Below, piece after piece: positions 51,168-59,953 of a stretch of 63,051 nucleotides of DNA (position 1 is its first letter; every line of letters starts with the position of its first letter). The DNA comes from Sandaracinus sp. GTDB lineage: Bacteria; Myxococcota_A; Polyangia; Polyangiales; Houyiibacteriaceae. The notes beneath the pieces are model-generated. The model did no database searches, had not been told where the DNA came from, and saw only the letters and a program-made list of their open reading frames with translations. Location of the stretch: the NCBI GenBank assembly GCA_002699025.1, contig PABA01000079.1:1-63051 (forward strand), given 5' to 3'. A program made the position numbers and the translations under genes.

Positions 51168-51363
51168 GGAGGCCTCCTGCCCACACACTCCTACATGTAG
51201 GCAAGCGGGGTCCAGAAAGCGGCGAGACGCGTTCACGCACCGTCCCTCGGCGCCCGGCTCGCTCTTCGGCGCCCTCCCCTCCGCGCGCCCGGCGCGCTCG
51301 CTCTTGCCTCCCGGCCCTCCCCACTCGCTCCCCGCCACGCCCCCTCGGGGCCGACGAAGCCGC

Positions 51364-52296
51364 TCAGCCGGCGGTCGACGGGCGCGCCGGGGGCACGACC
51401 ACGGGCAGGTCGGCGAGGGGGATCCGCGAGCCCTCGTCGAGGCGCCAGCTCTCGCCCTCCCAGCGGCCCCGCGTGATCCACGCGCCGTCCGGCTCCACGT
51501 CGTAGATCCAGAGCCCCTCGCGCCCCTCCATGGTCGTCGAGCCGGCGCCGCAGAGCGGGACGCCGGTCTCCGGGACCCGGAGCGCGAAGCATTTGTGCAC
51601 GTGCCCGTGCACGATCGCCCCCCGCTCGAGCCGGGCCGTCGCCGCGAGGAGCGCGTCGGCGTTCTCGAGGCCGTGCTGCGGCGTGTCGGGCCGGCCGCTC
51701 GCGAGCCGCGGCGCGTAGTGGGTCATGACGAAGACGAAGCGCCCCGCCACCTTCGGATGCGTGAAGACGCGCTCGAGCGCCGCGAGCTGCGCGTCGGGGA
51801 CGCGCCCGCTCGATCGGAAGACCGGCGGGTTCGGCCGTGAGCTGTTCACGCAGACGACGGCGACGTGCTCCCCGAAGAGGCGCACCAGCGGCCAGACGCC
51901 GTCGGCCGCGAGCTCGGGCAGATCGTTGACGAGGAGATCGCCGAAGTGCGCCTCGAAGACCTCGAGGGCGTCCGGCAGGTAGACGTCGTGGTTGCCGGGG
52001 ACGGTCACGAAGCCGCCTGGCGCCGCCTCGAAGGGGCGCACGATGGCGCGCGCATGGGCCAGCTCCGGGGCCGTGCCGAGGGCCGTGTAGTCGCCCGAGC
52101 AGAGGGCCACGTCGACGTCGATGGCCTCCATGAACTCGGCGAGGCGCGCGAGCTTCTGGGGCGCCCGTGCGTAGTACTTCCGGCGTCGGAGGAAGAGGTT
52201 CGCGTAGCCGACGAAGCGCTTGTTGAGGAAGCGTCGCCAGGGCACCTCGCGGAAGCCGTCCTCGAGGTGGACGTCGCTGAAGTGGAGGAAGCGCAC
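51364..52296 (-). CDS. calcineurin-type metallophosphoesterase
   Basis: A 310-residue cytoplasmic phosphoesterase. The dinuclear metal motifs are in order: FSDVHLED (D-x-H), CSGDYTALG (GD), VPGNHDVY (GNHD), MTHYAPRL (H) and VHGHVHKCF (GHxH). The substrate is unknown; related proteins act on cyclic nucleotides, UDP-sugars or phospho-proteins. GTG 52296 is 12 nt after the argC stop, so argC and this gene form an operon, although no arginine-related role is known for the family. Confidence 0.9.
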   Translation of the reverse strand: MRFLHFSDVHLEDGFREVPWRRFLNKRFVGYANLFLRRRKYYARAPQKLARLAEFMEAIDVDVALCSGDYTALGTAPELAHARAIVRPFEAAPGGFVTVPGNHDVYLPDALEVFEAHFGDLLVNDLPELAADGVWPLVRLFGEHVAVVCVNSSRPNPPVFRSSGRVPDAQLAALERVFTHPKVAGRFVFVMTHYAPRLASGRPDTPQHGLENADALLAATARLERGAIVHGHVHKCFALRVPETGVPLCGAGSTTMEGREGLWIYDVEPDGAWITRGRWEGESWRLDEGSRIPLADLPVVVPPARPSTAG

Positions 52297-52307
52297 GGCG
52301 CCGATCT

Positions 52308-53354
52308 CTACGGCCAGGTCGCCGGGAGGGAAAGGCCCGCGCCCTCGTCGAAGCCGAGCCGCACGTTCGCGCACTGCACGGCGCCGCCGGCCGCGCCCTT
52401 CACGAGGTTGTCGATGGCGGCCATGGCGACGATGCGCCCGGTGCGCGGATCGTGCGTGTAGGCGAGGTGCACCCGATTGCTGCCGCGCACGTGGAGCGTG
52501 TCCGGGCAGGCGCCGGGCTCGCGGACGACGACGGAGGGGGAGCCTGCGTAGGCGGCGCGGGCGGCCTCGGTGCAGCGCTCGGCGGTCGTGCCCTCGGCGG
52601 CCCGCGTGTAGGCGGTCACCAGGATGCCGCGGGTCATGGGGGTCAGGTGCGGCGTGAAGAGCACCTTCAGCTCGGCGCCGGCGAGCGCGCCGAGCTCCTG
52701 CTCGATCTCCGGCGTGTGCCGGTGGCTGGCGATCTTGTAGGCGCGGATGCCCTCGGCGGCCTCGGGGAGGTGCGTGTTCGGGCGGGCGACCCGGCCGGCG
52801 CCGGAGACGCCGCTCTTGGCGTCGATGACGATCCCGTCGGCGGCGACCAGCCGCTCGCGGACGAGCGGGGCGAGGACCAGCGTGGCGGCCGTCGGGTAGC
52901 AGCCGGGCACGGCCACCAGATCCGCCTCGCGGATCGCCTCCCGGTGGAGCTCGACGAGCCCGTAGGCGGCCTGGCCGAAGATCGCCGGTGCCCCGTGCGG
53001 GCCGTACCACTGCTCGTAGACGGCCTGGTCGCGGAGGCGGAAGTCGGCGCTCAGGTCGAAGACCGGCAGGCCGCGCTCGCGGAGGGCGGCGACCGTGGGC
53101 GCGCTGGCGCCGTGGGGGAGCGCGCAGAAGGCCAGATCGGCGCGCTCGGCGACGGCGTCGGCGTCGAAGGCCTCGACGTCGCCCTCGAGGAAGCCGGCGA
53201 GGCTGGGCAGGACCTCGGCGATCTTCTGGCCCGCCTTGCTGTGACCGCAGATCGGTCCGGGCGCGAGGCGCGGGTGCGCGAGCAACAGACGCACGAGCTC
53301 GGCGCCCGTGTAGCCGGTGCCGCCGACGACGGCGGCGCGAAGGGGTCGATCCAT
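52308..53354 (-). CDS. argC: N-acetyl-gamma-glutamyl-phosphate reductase
   Basis: A 348-residue NADPH-dependent reductase, third step of arginine synthesis. The Rossmann motif AAVVGGTGYTGAELVRLLL opens the protein. The active-site Cys is near residue 151 in VPGCYPTAATL, with the conserved IDAKSGVSGAGR and HRHTPEIEQEL segments. ATG 53354 is preferred; a longer form from 53390 would add 12 unlikely residues. argE in this window acts two steps later. Confidence 0.96.
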   Translation of the reverse strand: MDRPLRAAVVGGTGYTGAELVRLLLAHPRLAPGPICGHSKAGQKIAEVLPSLAGFLEGDVEAFDADAVAERADLAFCALPHGASAPTVAALRERGLPVFDLSADFRLRDQAVYEQWYGPHGAPAIFGQAAYGLVELHREAIREADLVAVPGCYPTAATLVLAPLVRERLVAADGIVIDAKSGVSGAGRVARPNTHLPEAAEGIRAYKIASHRHTPEIEQELGALAGAELKVLFTPHLTPMTRGILVTAYTRAAEGTTAERCTEAARAAYAGSPSVVVREPGACPDTLHVRGSNRVHLAYTHDPRTGRIVAMAAIDNLVKGAAGGAVQCANVRLGFDEGAGLSLPATWP

Positions 53355-53497
53355 CGGGGGCGTGTTATGCGACGCGCCGCCTCGCCGCAACGCGCGACCG
53401 GGAGCGGGGGACCGCTGGGAGAAGGGCGACCTCCCTCGAACGAACCGGAGATCGGGCGACGGTGATGGACTGGCGGTGATGGACGGACGGAATGGCG

Positions 53498-53526
53498 CGA
53501 GGCCGCCCCGAGTGGGAGCGGCCTCG
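53498..53526 (-). terminator. hairpin after rpsI
   Basis: A perfect 9-bp stem CGAGGCCGC/GCGGCCTCG with an 11-nt loop, 28 nt after the rpsI stop on the minus strand. No U-tract follows. Confidence 0.55.
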
Positions 53527-53554
53527 TGCGGGCTCGGAAGAGCGCGAGCGGAGC

Positions 53555-53962
53555 TCAGCGCTTCGAGTACTGGAACTTCTTGCGGGCGCCGGGCTGACCG
53601 GGCTTCTTACGCTCCTTCTTCCGCGCGTCGCGGGTGAGGAGCCCGGCCTTCTTCAGGCTCGGCTTGAGGTCCACGTCCATCGCGACGAGGGCCCGGGAGA
53701 TGCCGTGGCGCACGGCCTCGGCCTGCGAGGAGGGGCCACCGCCGTCGACGTTCACCTTCACGTCGAACTTGCCGTGCTTCTCGATCGCGTCGAAGGGCTG
53801 CTCGATGATCATCCGGAGGACCTCCCGGGGGAAGTAGTCCTCGAAGGTGCGGCCGTTGACCTCGATCGTGCCCGTCCCCTCGGAGAGGAAGACGCGGGCG
53901 ACGGCGGTCTTGCGCTTGCCGGTGCCGTAGAAGCGGCCGTGAATCTGCTTGGGCTTCGCCAT
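53555..53962 (-). CDS. rpsI: 30S ribosomal protein S9
   Basis: A 135-residue ribosomal protein with the family hallmarks GRFYGTGKRKTAVARVFLSE, DVKVNVDGGGPSSQAEAVRH and the extended C-terminal tail ending FQYSKR, which reaches into the P site. It follows rplM after 22 nt, the standard L13-S9 operon. Confidence 0.98.
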   Translation of the reverse strand: MAKPKQIHGRFYGTGKRKTAVARVFLSEGTGTIEVNGRTFEDYFPREVLRMIIEQPFDAIEKHGKFDVKVNVDGGGPSSQAEAVRHGISRALVAMDVDLKPSLKKAGLLTRDARKKERKKPGQPGARKKFQYSKR

Positions 53963-53984
53963 GGGTCGTCTCGTCCGTAGTCGC

Positions 53985-54413
53985 TCAGAAGGTGAAGGGC
54001 TGGGGCTTCTGGGCCCCGTGGGGGTGCGTGGGACCGGCGTAGACCTTGAGCTTCTTGAGGCTCTTTCGGCCGATCGCGTTCTTCGGGAGCATCCCCTTGA
54101 CCGCCTTCTCGATGACGAACTCGGGGCGCCGGCCCAGGAGGTGGCCGTAGGGCTCGCTCTTGATGCCGCCGGGGTAGCCGCTGTGGTGATACCAGCGCTT
54201 GTCCGTGAGCTTGCGGCCCGTGAGCCCGACCTTCTCCGCGTTCACGACGACGACGAAGTCGCCGGCGTCGGCGTGCGGGGTGAACTCCGGCTTGTGCTTG
54301 CCGCGAAGGACGCTGGCGATGCGGGAGGCGAGACGGCCGAGGGGCACGTCGGTCGCGTCGACGACGAACCAGCGGCGCTCGATCTCGTGAGCCTTGGCGC
54401 TCTGGGTGAGCAT
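53985..54413 (-). CDS. rplM: 50S ribosomal protein L13
   Basis: A 142-residue ribosomal protein of normal length. [20 protein letters not shown], the [20 protein letters not shown] segment and the [20 protein letters not shown] signature are present. ATG 54413 has AAGG about 8 nt upstream. It is the first gene of the rplM-rpsI operon and divergent from the secreted repeat protein at 54693. Confidence 0.98.
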   Translation of the reverse strand: MLTQSAKAHEIERRWFVVDATDVPLGRLASRIASVLRGKHKPEFTPHADAGDFVVVVNAEKVGLTGRKLTDKRWYHHSGYPGGIKSEPYGHLLGRRPEFVIEKAVKGMLPKNAIGRKSLKKLKVYAGPTHPHGAQKPQPFTF

Positions 54414-54692
54414 GGGAAAACCTTGCGAGAGAAGAGGGTCCGGGCGGCCGGGGCCGCGAAAGGGGTCGGCGGGAGCCGCCGAGGGGTGCGCCGGTCGCCG
54501 AAAGGGCGGCGAGAGCGCGGCGCGAGGGTGCTGAGCTGGCCGGGGCCAGGGGGCGGGTTGCTTAGCCGGGTGGTCTGGACGTGTCAAGCGAAGGCGGCCC
54601 GTTTTCGAGCCGCCAAATGAATGCGACCCTCCCCGAGGCGTCGATCTCCCGAACGGCGCCCCGCGCGCCCTCCCCAGCCCCCGGAGGTCATC

Positions 54693-55502
54693 ATGACCCG
54701 CTCGCTCTCCCTCACCGCCACCCTCGCCCTGGCCCTCTCCGTCGCCGCCCCCTCCCTGGCCGACGCCCAGGTGCGCGTGCGGACGAGCCGCCCCACGACC
54801 TCGGTCCCCGTCCAGACGACGCGGGTCCAGACGACCCGAGCTCGGGTCCCCGTCCAGACGACGCGCGTCCAGACGACCCGTGTCACCCCCATTCGGGTGA
54901 GCCCACGACCCGCGGTCCAGCTGAGCCCGCGGGTCCGCGTGCTCCGGGCGAACACCACGCTTCGCCGCCCGAACCCGGCGCCGACGACGGTGGTCCAGCC
55001 CGCCACGCCGGAGCCCGCCGGGGACGGTCAGCTCCGCTGCATGCTCCAGGAGAACGGCGCGCCCGCCGCCGGACAGGTCACGCTCCTCCAGAACGGCACG
55101 CCGGTCGCCGAGGGCGCCTGCGGCACGCTGCTGACGGCGCCTGCCGGGACCTACACGGCCGAGATGACGCTCACGGGCGCCGTCGATCAGCCGACGGTGC
55201 GGCGCACGGTCACGGTCCGCGAGGGCACGACGGTGAGCGCGACGGCGAGCTTCTCCACGGCGATCCTCGAGGTGCGCCTCGAGAAGAACGGCGAGCGGAT
55301 CCCCGGCAAGGCGGAGATCCGGGACGCCTCCGGGCGCCTCGTCGCCACCATCGGCAGCCACGTGGTCGCCCGCATCAGCACCGGGACCTACCGGGTGACG
55401 GCGACGGTCACGCCCGGCTACCGGCACGCGAACGGGAGCCGGACCTTCGACGGCGTGCGCCTCGTCCAGGGGCAGCGCCGGGCCCTGACCGCCCGCTTCT
55501 GA
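54693..55502 (+). CDS. secreted protein with VQTTR repeats and PEGA-like domains
   Basis: A 269-residue exported protein of unknown function. ATG 54693 has GGAGG 6 nt upstream, and a Sec signal (residues 1-26, LADAQ) follows. Residues 27-100 are basic and Thr/Pro/Val-rich with repeated [12 protein letters not shown] units, probably unfolded. The rest contains two or three beta-sandwich-like modules ([40 protein letters not shown]) similar to PEGA or carboxypeptidase-regulatory domains. It ends in Phe. The stop codon lies in the first unit of a 14-bp array. Confidence 0.8.
   Translation: MTRSLSLTATLALALSVAAPSLADAQVRVRTSRPTTSVPVQTTRVQTTRARVPVQTTRVQTTRVTPIRVSPRPAVQLSPRVRVLRANTTLRRPNPAPTTVVQPATPEPAGDGQLRCMLQENGAPAAGQVTLLQNGTPVAEGACGTLLTAPAGTYTAEMTLTGAVDQPTVRRTVTVREGTTVSATASFSTAILEVRLEKNGERIPGKAEIRDASGRLVATIGSHVVARISTGTYRVTATVTPGYRHANGSRTFDGVRLVQGQRRALTARF
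54797..54884 (+). repeat. in-frame repeat coding for VQTTR units
   Basis: GTCCAGACGAC(G/C)CG occurs four times, arranged as two copies of a longer repeat that each begin with CCCGTCCAGACGACGCG. Confidence 0.9.
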
Positions 55503-55559
55503 GCGGCTGCTCCAGAACGGCTGCTCCAGAACGGCTGCTTCCGAGCGGCTGCTTCGGGT
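55490..55559. repeat. 14-bp array across the stop codon at 55502
   Basis: Units at 55490 (CGCCCGCTTCTGAG, which contains the TGA), 55504, 55518, 55532 and 55546, based on CGGCTGCTCCAGAA. The first is a diverged unit that matches the fourth at 11 of 14 positions. Confidence 0.85.
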
Positions 55560-55655
55560 CGCCCGGGCCGCCGCGCCCGGGTCCCCGCGAGGCCGCTCCC
55601 GACGGCGGGGGCGGCCTCGTCGCGTCCCGGGGGCTCGTGAGTTAGGGTGCGCGCG

Positions 55656-58376
55656 ATGGAGGAGACCGGCAGCTCGGCGGGCCCGACGGAGCCCCAGCCG
55701 AAGGCGTCGGAGGAGGCGCCCGGGAGCTCCCCGTCGGAGGCCGGTGCCGATGGCGCGGGCGACGCGGCGATCGTCCCGGTGCGGCCATCCCGCGCCCCCG
55801 ATCCGGCGGCCAAGCCCTACGAGCCGAACGCGCTCCTCCGCTGGATCTACCGGCGCTACTTCTCCCACATCCACGTGGACGAGAGCTGGAGCGGCGCCGT
55901 CCGCGCCTCCGCGCGCCGCGGCGTCGTCGTCTACGTGATGCGCTCGCTGAGCTTCCTGGACTTCCTCTGCCTGGACTTCCTGGTGAAGCGCTTCGGGCTG
56001 CCGCTGGTCCGCTTCGTGAACGACCTCGGCCTCTGGATCCTCGAGCCCTTCGGCAAGGGGGACCGGCGCGTCGCCCTCGAGCGCCAGATCCCGGAGGAGC
56101 AGGCCCTCGGCGACGTCGTCCGCGAGGGCCACAGCGCCCTCCTCTTCCTCCGCAAGCCCCCGCGCATCGGCTCGACGACGCGAAAGGGGCAGGAGCTCGA
56201 GGGCGATCTCATCCGCACGCTCGTCGAATCGCAGCGGAAGATCGACGAGCCGATCCTCCTCGTCCCGCAGACCTTCGTCTGGACCAAGCGCCCGCCCGAT
56301 CGGAAGCGGGGCCTGGTCGACCTCTTCTTCGGCCCGGTCGAGTGGCCCGGGCGCATCCGCGTCTTCTTCCAGTTCCTGTTCAACTACCGGAACGCCCTGC
56401 TCCGCTCGGGCGAGCCCTTCGACCTCCAGGCCTTCATCGCCGAGCACCAGGACCTCACGGACGGGGAGATCGCCGACAAGGTCCGCTACGCGATGCTCCG
56501 GCGCATGGAGCGCGAGCGCACGCTGGTGCTCGGGCCGACGAAGAAGACGCCCACGCGCATCCAGGACGAGCTCCTTCGGAGCCCGCGCGTGCGGAAGGCC
56601 GTCGAGGAGGAGGCGCGGCGGCGCGAGGAGAGCGTGGCGACGGTGAAGCGGCGCGCGCGCAAGGACCTGAAGAAGCTCCAGGCCAACCAGATGCCATACA
56701 TGCTGAGCTTCCTGAACAAGCTGCTCAGCTGGGTCTTCAGCCGCATCTACGACGGCGTCGTCGTCGACAAGGAGGGCATCGAGCGGGTCCGCGAGGCGGC
56801 GCGGCACGGCACGCTGATCTACCTGCCGAGCCACAAGAGCCACGTCGACTACCTGGTGCTCAGCCACGTGCTCTACGCGCGGGCGCTCTCCCCGCCGCTC
56901 ATCGCCGCCGGCGACAACCTCAGCTTCTTCCCGCTCGGGCCGATCCTCCGGCGCGGCGGGGCGTTCTTCATCCGCCGCTCCTTCCGCGGCAAGAAGCTCT
57001 ACGCGGCGCTGGTCGACGCCTACATGCGGAAGCTGATCGTCGAGGGCTTCCCCATCGAGTTCTTCATCGAGGGCGGACGCTCGCGGACGGGCAAGCTCCT
57101 CGCGCCGAAGTACGGGCTGCTCACGATGATCGTCGACGCGGCGCTGAAGCTGCGCCTGAAGAAGGTCTACTTCGTGCCGATCTCCGTGGGCTACGAGCGC
57201 ATCATCGAGGAGACCTCGTACGTGCACGAGCTCGGCGGGGGCGAGAAGAAGAAGGAGAACGTCGGGGGGCTGCTGAAGACGCCGCAGGTGCTCCGCTCGA
57301 AGTACGGGCGGCTCTACGTGCAGTTCGGGAAGATCCTGCCCTTCGAGGACGTGCTCCAGGAGGTGCTCGGGGAGGAGCGGGCGAGCACGCGGCGGGGCAT
57401 CAAGCCGCCGGAGCGGCGGACCCTCGTGCAGCGGATCGCGCACCAGACGACCTACCAGATCGACCGGGTGACGGTGGTGACGCCGGCGGCGCTGGTGGCG
57501 ACGGCCCTGCTCGCCGAGCGGCGGCGGGGGATCACGACCGAGCTCCTCCGCGAGCGGGCGCGCGTGCTCCTGGGGGCCCTGCGGCGGCTCGGGGCGCGGG
57601 TGGCGGACTCGCTGCTCGCGGAGGACGGCGAGAGCCTGCGCGAGGAGACCTTCGAGGAGGCGGTGCAGCTCTTCCTGGACGCGAAGCTCCTGCGCTACGC
57701 GGAGAAGGGGGCGTCGCCGATCTACACGGTGCCCGACCCGCGGCGGCTGGCGCTCGAGTACTACAAGAACAACGTGCTCCACTTCTTCGTGCCGAGCGCG
57801 ATGATCTCGGCGGTCGTCGAGCAGGTCGGCGAGGAGGGGGAGCTCGAGGTGGCGGCGCTCCGCGAGGAGGTGCGCTGGCTCTCGCGGCTCTTCAAGTACG
57901 AGTTCATGTACCGGGCGGACGCGCCCTTCGAGGCGATCTTCGAGGACGCGCTGGGAACCATGGAGGGGGCCGGGGAGCTGGTGCGCGCGGGCGAGGACGG
58001 GGAGCGCGTGCGCGTCGGCGAGGGGGAGGCGGGCGCGCGGGTGCCGCTCTTCGCGTCGATGCTGCGGAGCTACTTCGAGGGCTACCTGCTCGCCGTGCGC
58101 GCGCTCCAGCAGGTGGGCGCGGATGGCGTCGAGCGGAAGGCCTGGATGAAGCGGGCGCTGACGATCGGGCAGCGGATGTACCTGGCCGGAGAGCTCGAGC
58201 GGCGGGAGGCCGTGTCGAAGCCGAAGATGGAGTCGGCGCTGAAGGCGCTGAAGGACCTCGGCGTGGTGGGCTTCGGAGCGGGCGAGACGCTGACGCCGCC
58301 GCGGGGGGAGGCGAGCGAGGCGGAGGTCGCCGAGGCGGTGGCGGAGCTCGAGGCGCGGCTGAGCCGCTTCGTCTGA
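55656..58376 (+). CDS. plsB: glycerol-3-phosphate acyltransferase (PlsB family)
   Basis: A 906-residue membrane-associated enzyme that makes 1-acyl-glycerol-3-phosphate in phospholipid synthesis. The acyltransferase block holds HKSHVD (the H-x4-D catalytic motif, about residue 392), [29 protein letters not shown] (about 470) and [16 protein letters not shown]. The C-terminal 350 residues are helical, as in E. coli PlsB (about 800 residues). An N-terminal extension of ~55 residues is Ser/Pro/Glu-rich. ATG 55656 has TAGGG 8 nt upstream. The last codons are part of a tandem array. Confidence 0.95.
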   Translation: MEETGSSAGPTEPQPKASEEAPGSSPSEAGADGAGDAAIVPVRPSRAPDPAAKPYEPNALLRWIYRRYFSHIHVDESWSGAVRASARRGVVVYVMRSLSFLDFLCLDFLVKRFGLPLVRFVNDLGLWILEPFGKGDRRVALERQIPEEQALGDVVREGHSALLFLRKPPRIGSTTRKGQELEGDLIRTLVESQRKIDEPILLVPQTFVWTKRPPDRKRGLVDLFFGPVEWPGRIRVFFQFLFNYRNALLRSGEPFDLQAFIAEHQDLTDGEIADKVRYAMLRRMERERTLVLGPTKKTPTRIQDELLRSPRVRKAVEEEARRREESVATVKRRARKDLKKLQANQMPYMLSFLNKLLSWVFSRIYDGVVVDKEGIERVREAARHGTLIYLPSHKSHVDYLVLSHVLYARALSPPLIAAGDNLSFFPLGPILRRGGAFFIRRSFRGKKLYAALVDAYMRKLIVEGFPIEFFIEGGRSRTGKLLAPKYGLLTMIVDAALKLRLKKVYFVPISVGYERIIEETSYVHELGGGEKKKENVGGLLKTPQVLRSKYGRLYVQFGKILPFEDVLQEVLGEERASTRRGIKPPERRTLVQRIAHQTTYQIDRVTVVTPAALVATALLAERRRGITTELLRERARVLLGALRRLGARVADSLLAEDGESLREETFEEAVQLFLDAKLLRYAEKGASPIYTVPDPRRLALEYYKNNVLHFFVPSAMISAVVEQVGEEGELEVAALREEVRWLSRLFKYEFMYRADAPFEAIFEDALGTMEGAGELVRAGEDGERVRVGEGEAGARVPLFASMLRSYFEGYLLAVRALQQVGADGVERKAWMKRALTIGQRMYLAGELERREAVSKPKMESALKALKDLGVVGFGAGETLTPPRGEASEAEVAEAVAELEARLSRFV

Positions 58377-58545
58377 GCCGCTTCGTCCGCGTCGCTTCGT
58401 CCGCGTCGCTCCGTCCGCGTCGCTTCGTCCGCGCCGCTTCGTCCGCGCCGCTTCGTCCGCGCCGCTTCGTCCGTGCCGCTTCGTCCGCGGCCCTTCGTCT
58501 GCGCCGCTTCGTCTTCGCCGCTTCGTCTGCGCCGCTCGAACGAGC
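58362..58545. repeat. 14-bp tandem array running out of the plsB stop codon
   Basis: About 13 consecutive 14-bp units based on CGCCGCTTCGTCCG. Unit 1 (AGCCGCTTCGTCTG, 58362-58375) is the end of the plsB coding sequence, and the TGA spans its junction with unit 2 (AGCCGCTTCGTCCG). Later units drift (CGTCG, CGCCG, CGGCC). Confidence 0.95.
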
Positions 58546-58574
58546 CGGGGGTGCAGGCCGCTCGAACGAGCCGG
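58532..58574. repeat. two copies of CCGCTCGAACGAGCCGG
   Basis: A 17-bp element with an internal hairpin (GCTCG-AA-CGAGC) is present at 58532-58548 and 58558-58574, between convergent plsB and the DUF1552 gene. It may act as a transcription stop for either. Confidence 0.85.
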
Positions 58575-58598
58575 AGGAAGAGACGGAGCGCCGGGGAC

Positions 58599-59930
58599 TC
58601 AGGCCTTGAGATCGGCGAGCGGTCCGGGGCAGTGCTCGGGGTCGCCGAAGACCTCGGCGCGCGAGCCCATGGCGCGGGCGACCGAGAGGAAGACCTGCGA
58701 GACGCAGACCTCGCCTCCGCCGTAGCGGAGCTGACCGCCGCCCCGCAGCGCCCCGCCGGCGTCGCCGACGAGGACGAGGGGGATGTGGCTCGTGCCCTCG
58801 TGGTGCTTGCCGCCGCCGCTGTTCACCCAGAGCGCGACGGCCCGATCGGCGAGGGTCCCGTCGCCGTCTTCCTCGGCGGCGAGGCGCCCGAAGAGGTGCG
58901 CGATCTCGGCGGCCTTGAAGCGGATGATCGCCTCGTAGGCCTCGGTCGAGCGGTCCCGATCGTAGCCGTGCCCCACGTGGGCGACGCTCTCGTGGGCGTC
59001 GCCGGGGAAGCCGAGGAAGCCCCAGCCGACGTTGTGGGCGTCGCGGCCGAAGATCGACAGGTGCACCACGCGGGTGAGGCCGTAGGCGTAGGCGTGCGCG
59101 GCGACCTCGACGTGGTCGCGGACGGTCTCTCCGCGGAGGCCCGCCTCGCTCTCGCCCGGCGCCCCGGGGACGCCGCGGTCCATCAGCGCGGCGGCGCGGC
59201 CGGCGAGCTGCCCCTCGAGGTCGCGGAGGCTGCCGAGCATCTGCTCGAGCTTGGCGCGCTCGGGGCCGGCGAGGCGGCTCTCGGTGCGCCGCACGTCGTC
59301 GGTGAGGCCGTCCAGCACGCTGCGCTGCTCGGCGAGGGCCGCGAGCGCCTCCTCGGAGCTCCCGGCGGCGCCGAAGAGGCGGGTGAAGGCGCGCGCGGGT
59401 GAGGCCTCCGCCGGGAAGGGGCGGTAGGGGCCGTCGGCGCTGGTGGAGACGGCCGCGCGATCGCTCCGCGTGGAGAGGCCGAGGGCGACCGAAGGGAAGG
59501 GGTCGTCCCCGCCGACCTCGCGCGCGACGAAGCGGTCGATGGAGACGCCGCCGGGGTGGCGATGATCGCTCGGGGCGACGCTGAGGGTGGCCCAGCCGTT
59601 CCCGTGGAGGTTCCGTCCGTGGGGGTTGTAGAGCCGGCGGAGGACCGTGACCTTCTCGGCGAGGGGCGCGAGCGGGTCGAGCACGGCGGGGAGGCCGTCC
59701 GCGCGCGACGGGTCGAGGAGCGCCGGGTCGCGATCGCCGCCGCCTTGATGGTTCCAGCCGTTGCCGTCCGTGAGCACGAAGAGGAGGCGACGGGTCGGCG
59801 CCTCGCCGCGGGCGCGAGAGACCAGGCGCCCGACGAGGGGCCCGAGGAGCGCGGCGGCGCCGCCGAGGCCGAGGGTGCGCGCGAGCTCGCGGCGGGAGAG
59901 GCGGGAGAGGCGGGGAGAAGCGGTCTTCAT
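58599..59930 (-). CDS. DUF1552-family exported protein
   Basis: A 443-residue protein of a family with no known activity. The N-terminus looks like a Tat signal (SRRELARTLGLGGAAALLG). The body matches DUF1552: RLLFVLTDGNGWNHQGGG, NLHGNGWATLSVAPSDHRHP, GGVSIDRFVAREVGG, LGSLRDLEGQLAGR, and HEGTSHIPLVLVGDAGG with conserved His residues near the C-terminus, which suggest a metal-dependent hydrolase-like fold. ATG 59930 has GGAG 7 nt upstream. It is the third gene of the operon, 23 nt after the DUF1592 gene, its usual partner. Confidence 0.88.
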   Translation of the reverse strand: MKTASPRLSRLSRRELARTLGLGGAAALLGPLVGRLVSRARGEAPTRRLLFVLTDGNGWNHQGGGDRDPALLDPSRADGLPAVLDPLAPLAEKVTVLRRLYNPHGRNLHGNGWATLSVAPSDHRHPGGVSIDRFVAREVGGDDPFPSVALGLSTRSDRAAVSTSADGPYRPFPAEASPARAFTRLFGAAGSSEEALAALAEQRSVLDGLTDDVRRTESRLAGPERAKLEQMLGSLRDLEGQLAGRAAALMDRGVPGAPGESEAGLRGETVRDHVEVAAHAYAYGLTRVVHLSIFGRDAHNVGWGFLGFPGDAHESVAHVGHGYDRDRSTEAYEAIIRFKAAEIAHLFGRLAAEEDGDGTLADRAVALWVNSGGGKHHEGTSHIPLVLVGDAGGALRGGGQLRYGGGEVCVSQVFLSVARAMGSRAEVFGDPEHCPGPLADLKA

Positions 59931-59953
59931 CGGGGGTCTCCGGGTTGGGGCGC

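Noticed and set aside
53985-57782. 1265-aa frame on the minus strand spanning rplM and the reverse of plsB
   Set aside because: Only its last 142 residues (rplM) are real. The rest is antisense to plsB and crosses the spacer and the secreted-protein gene.
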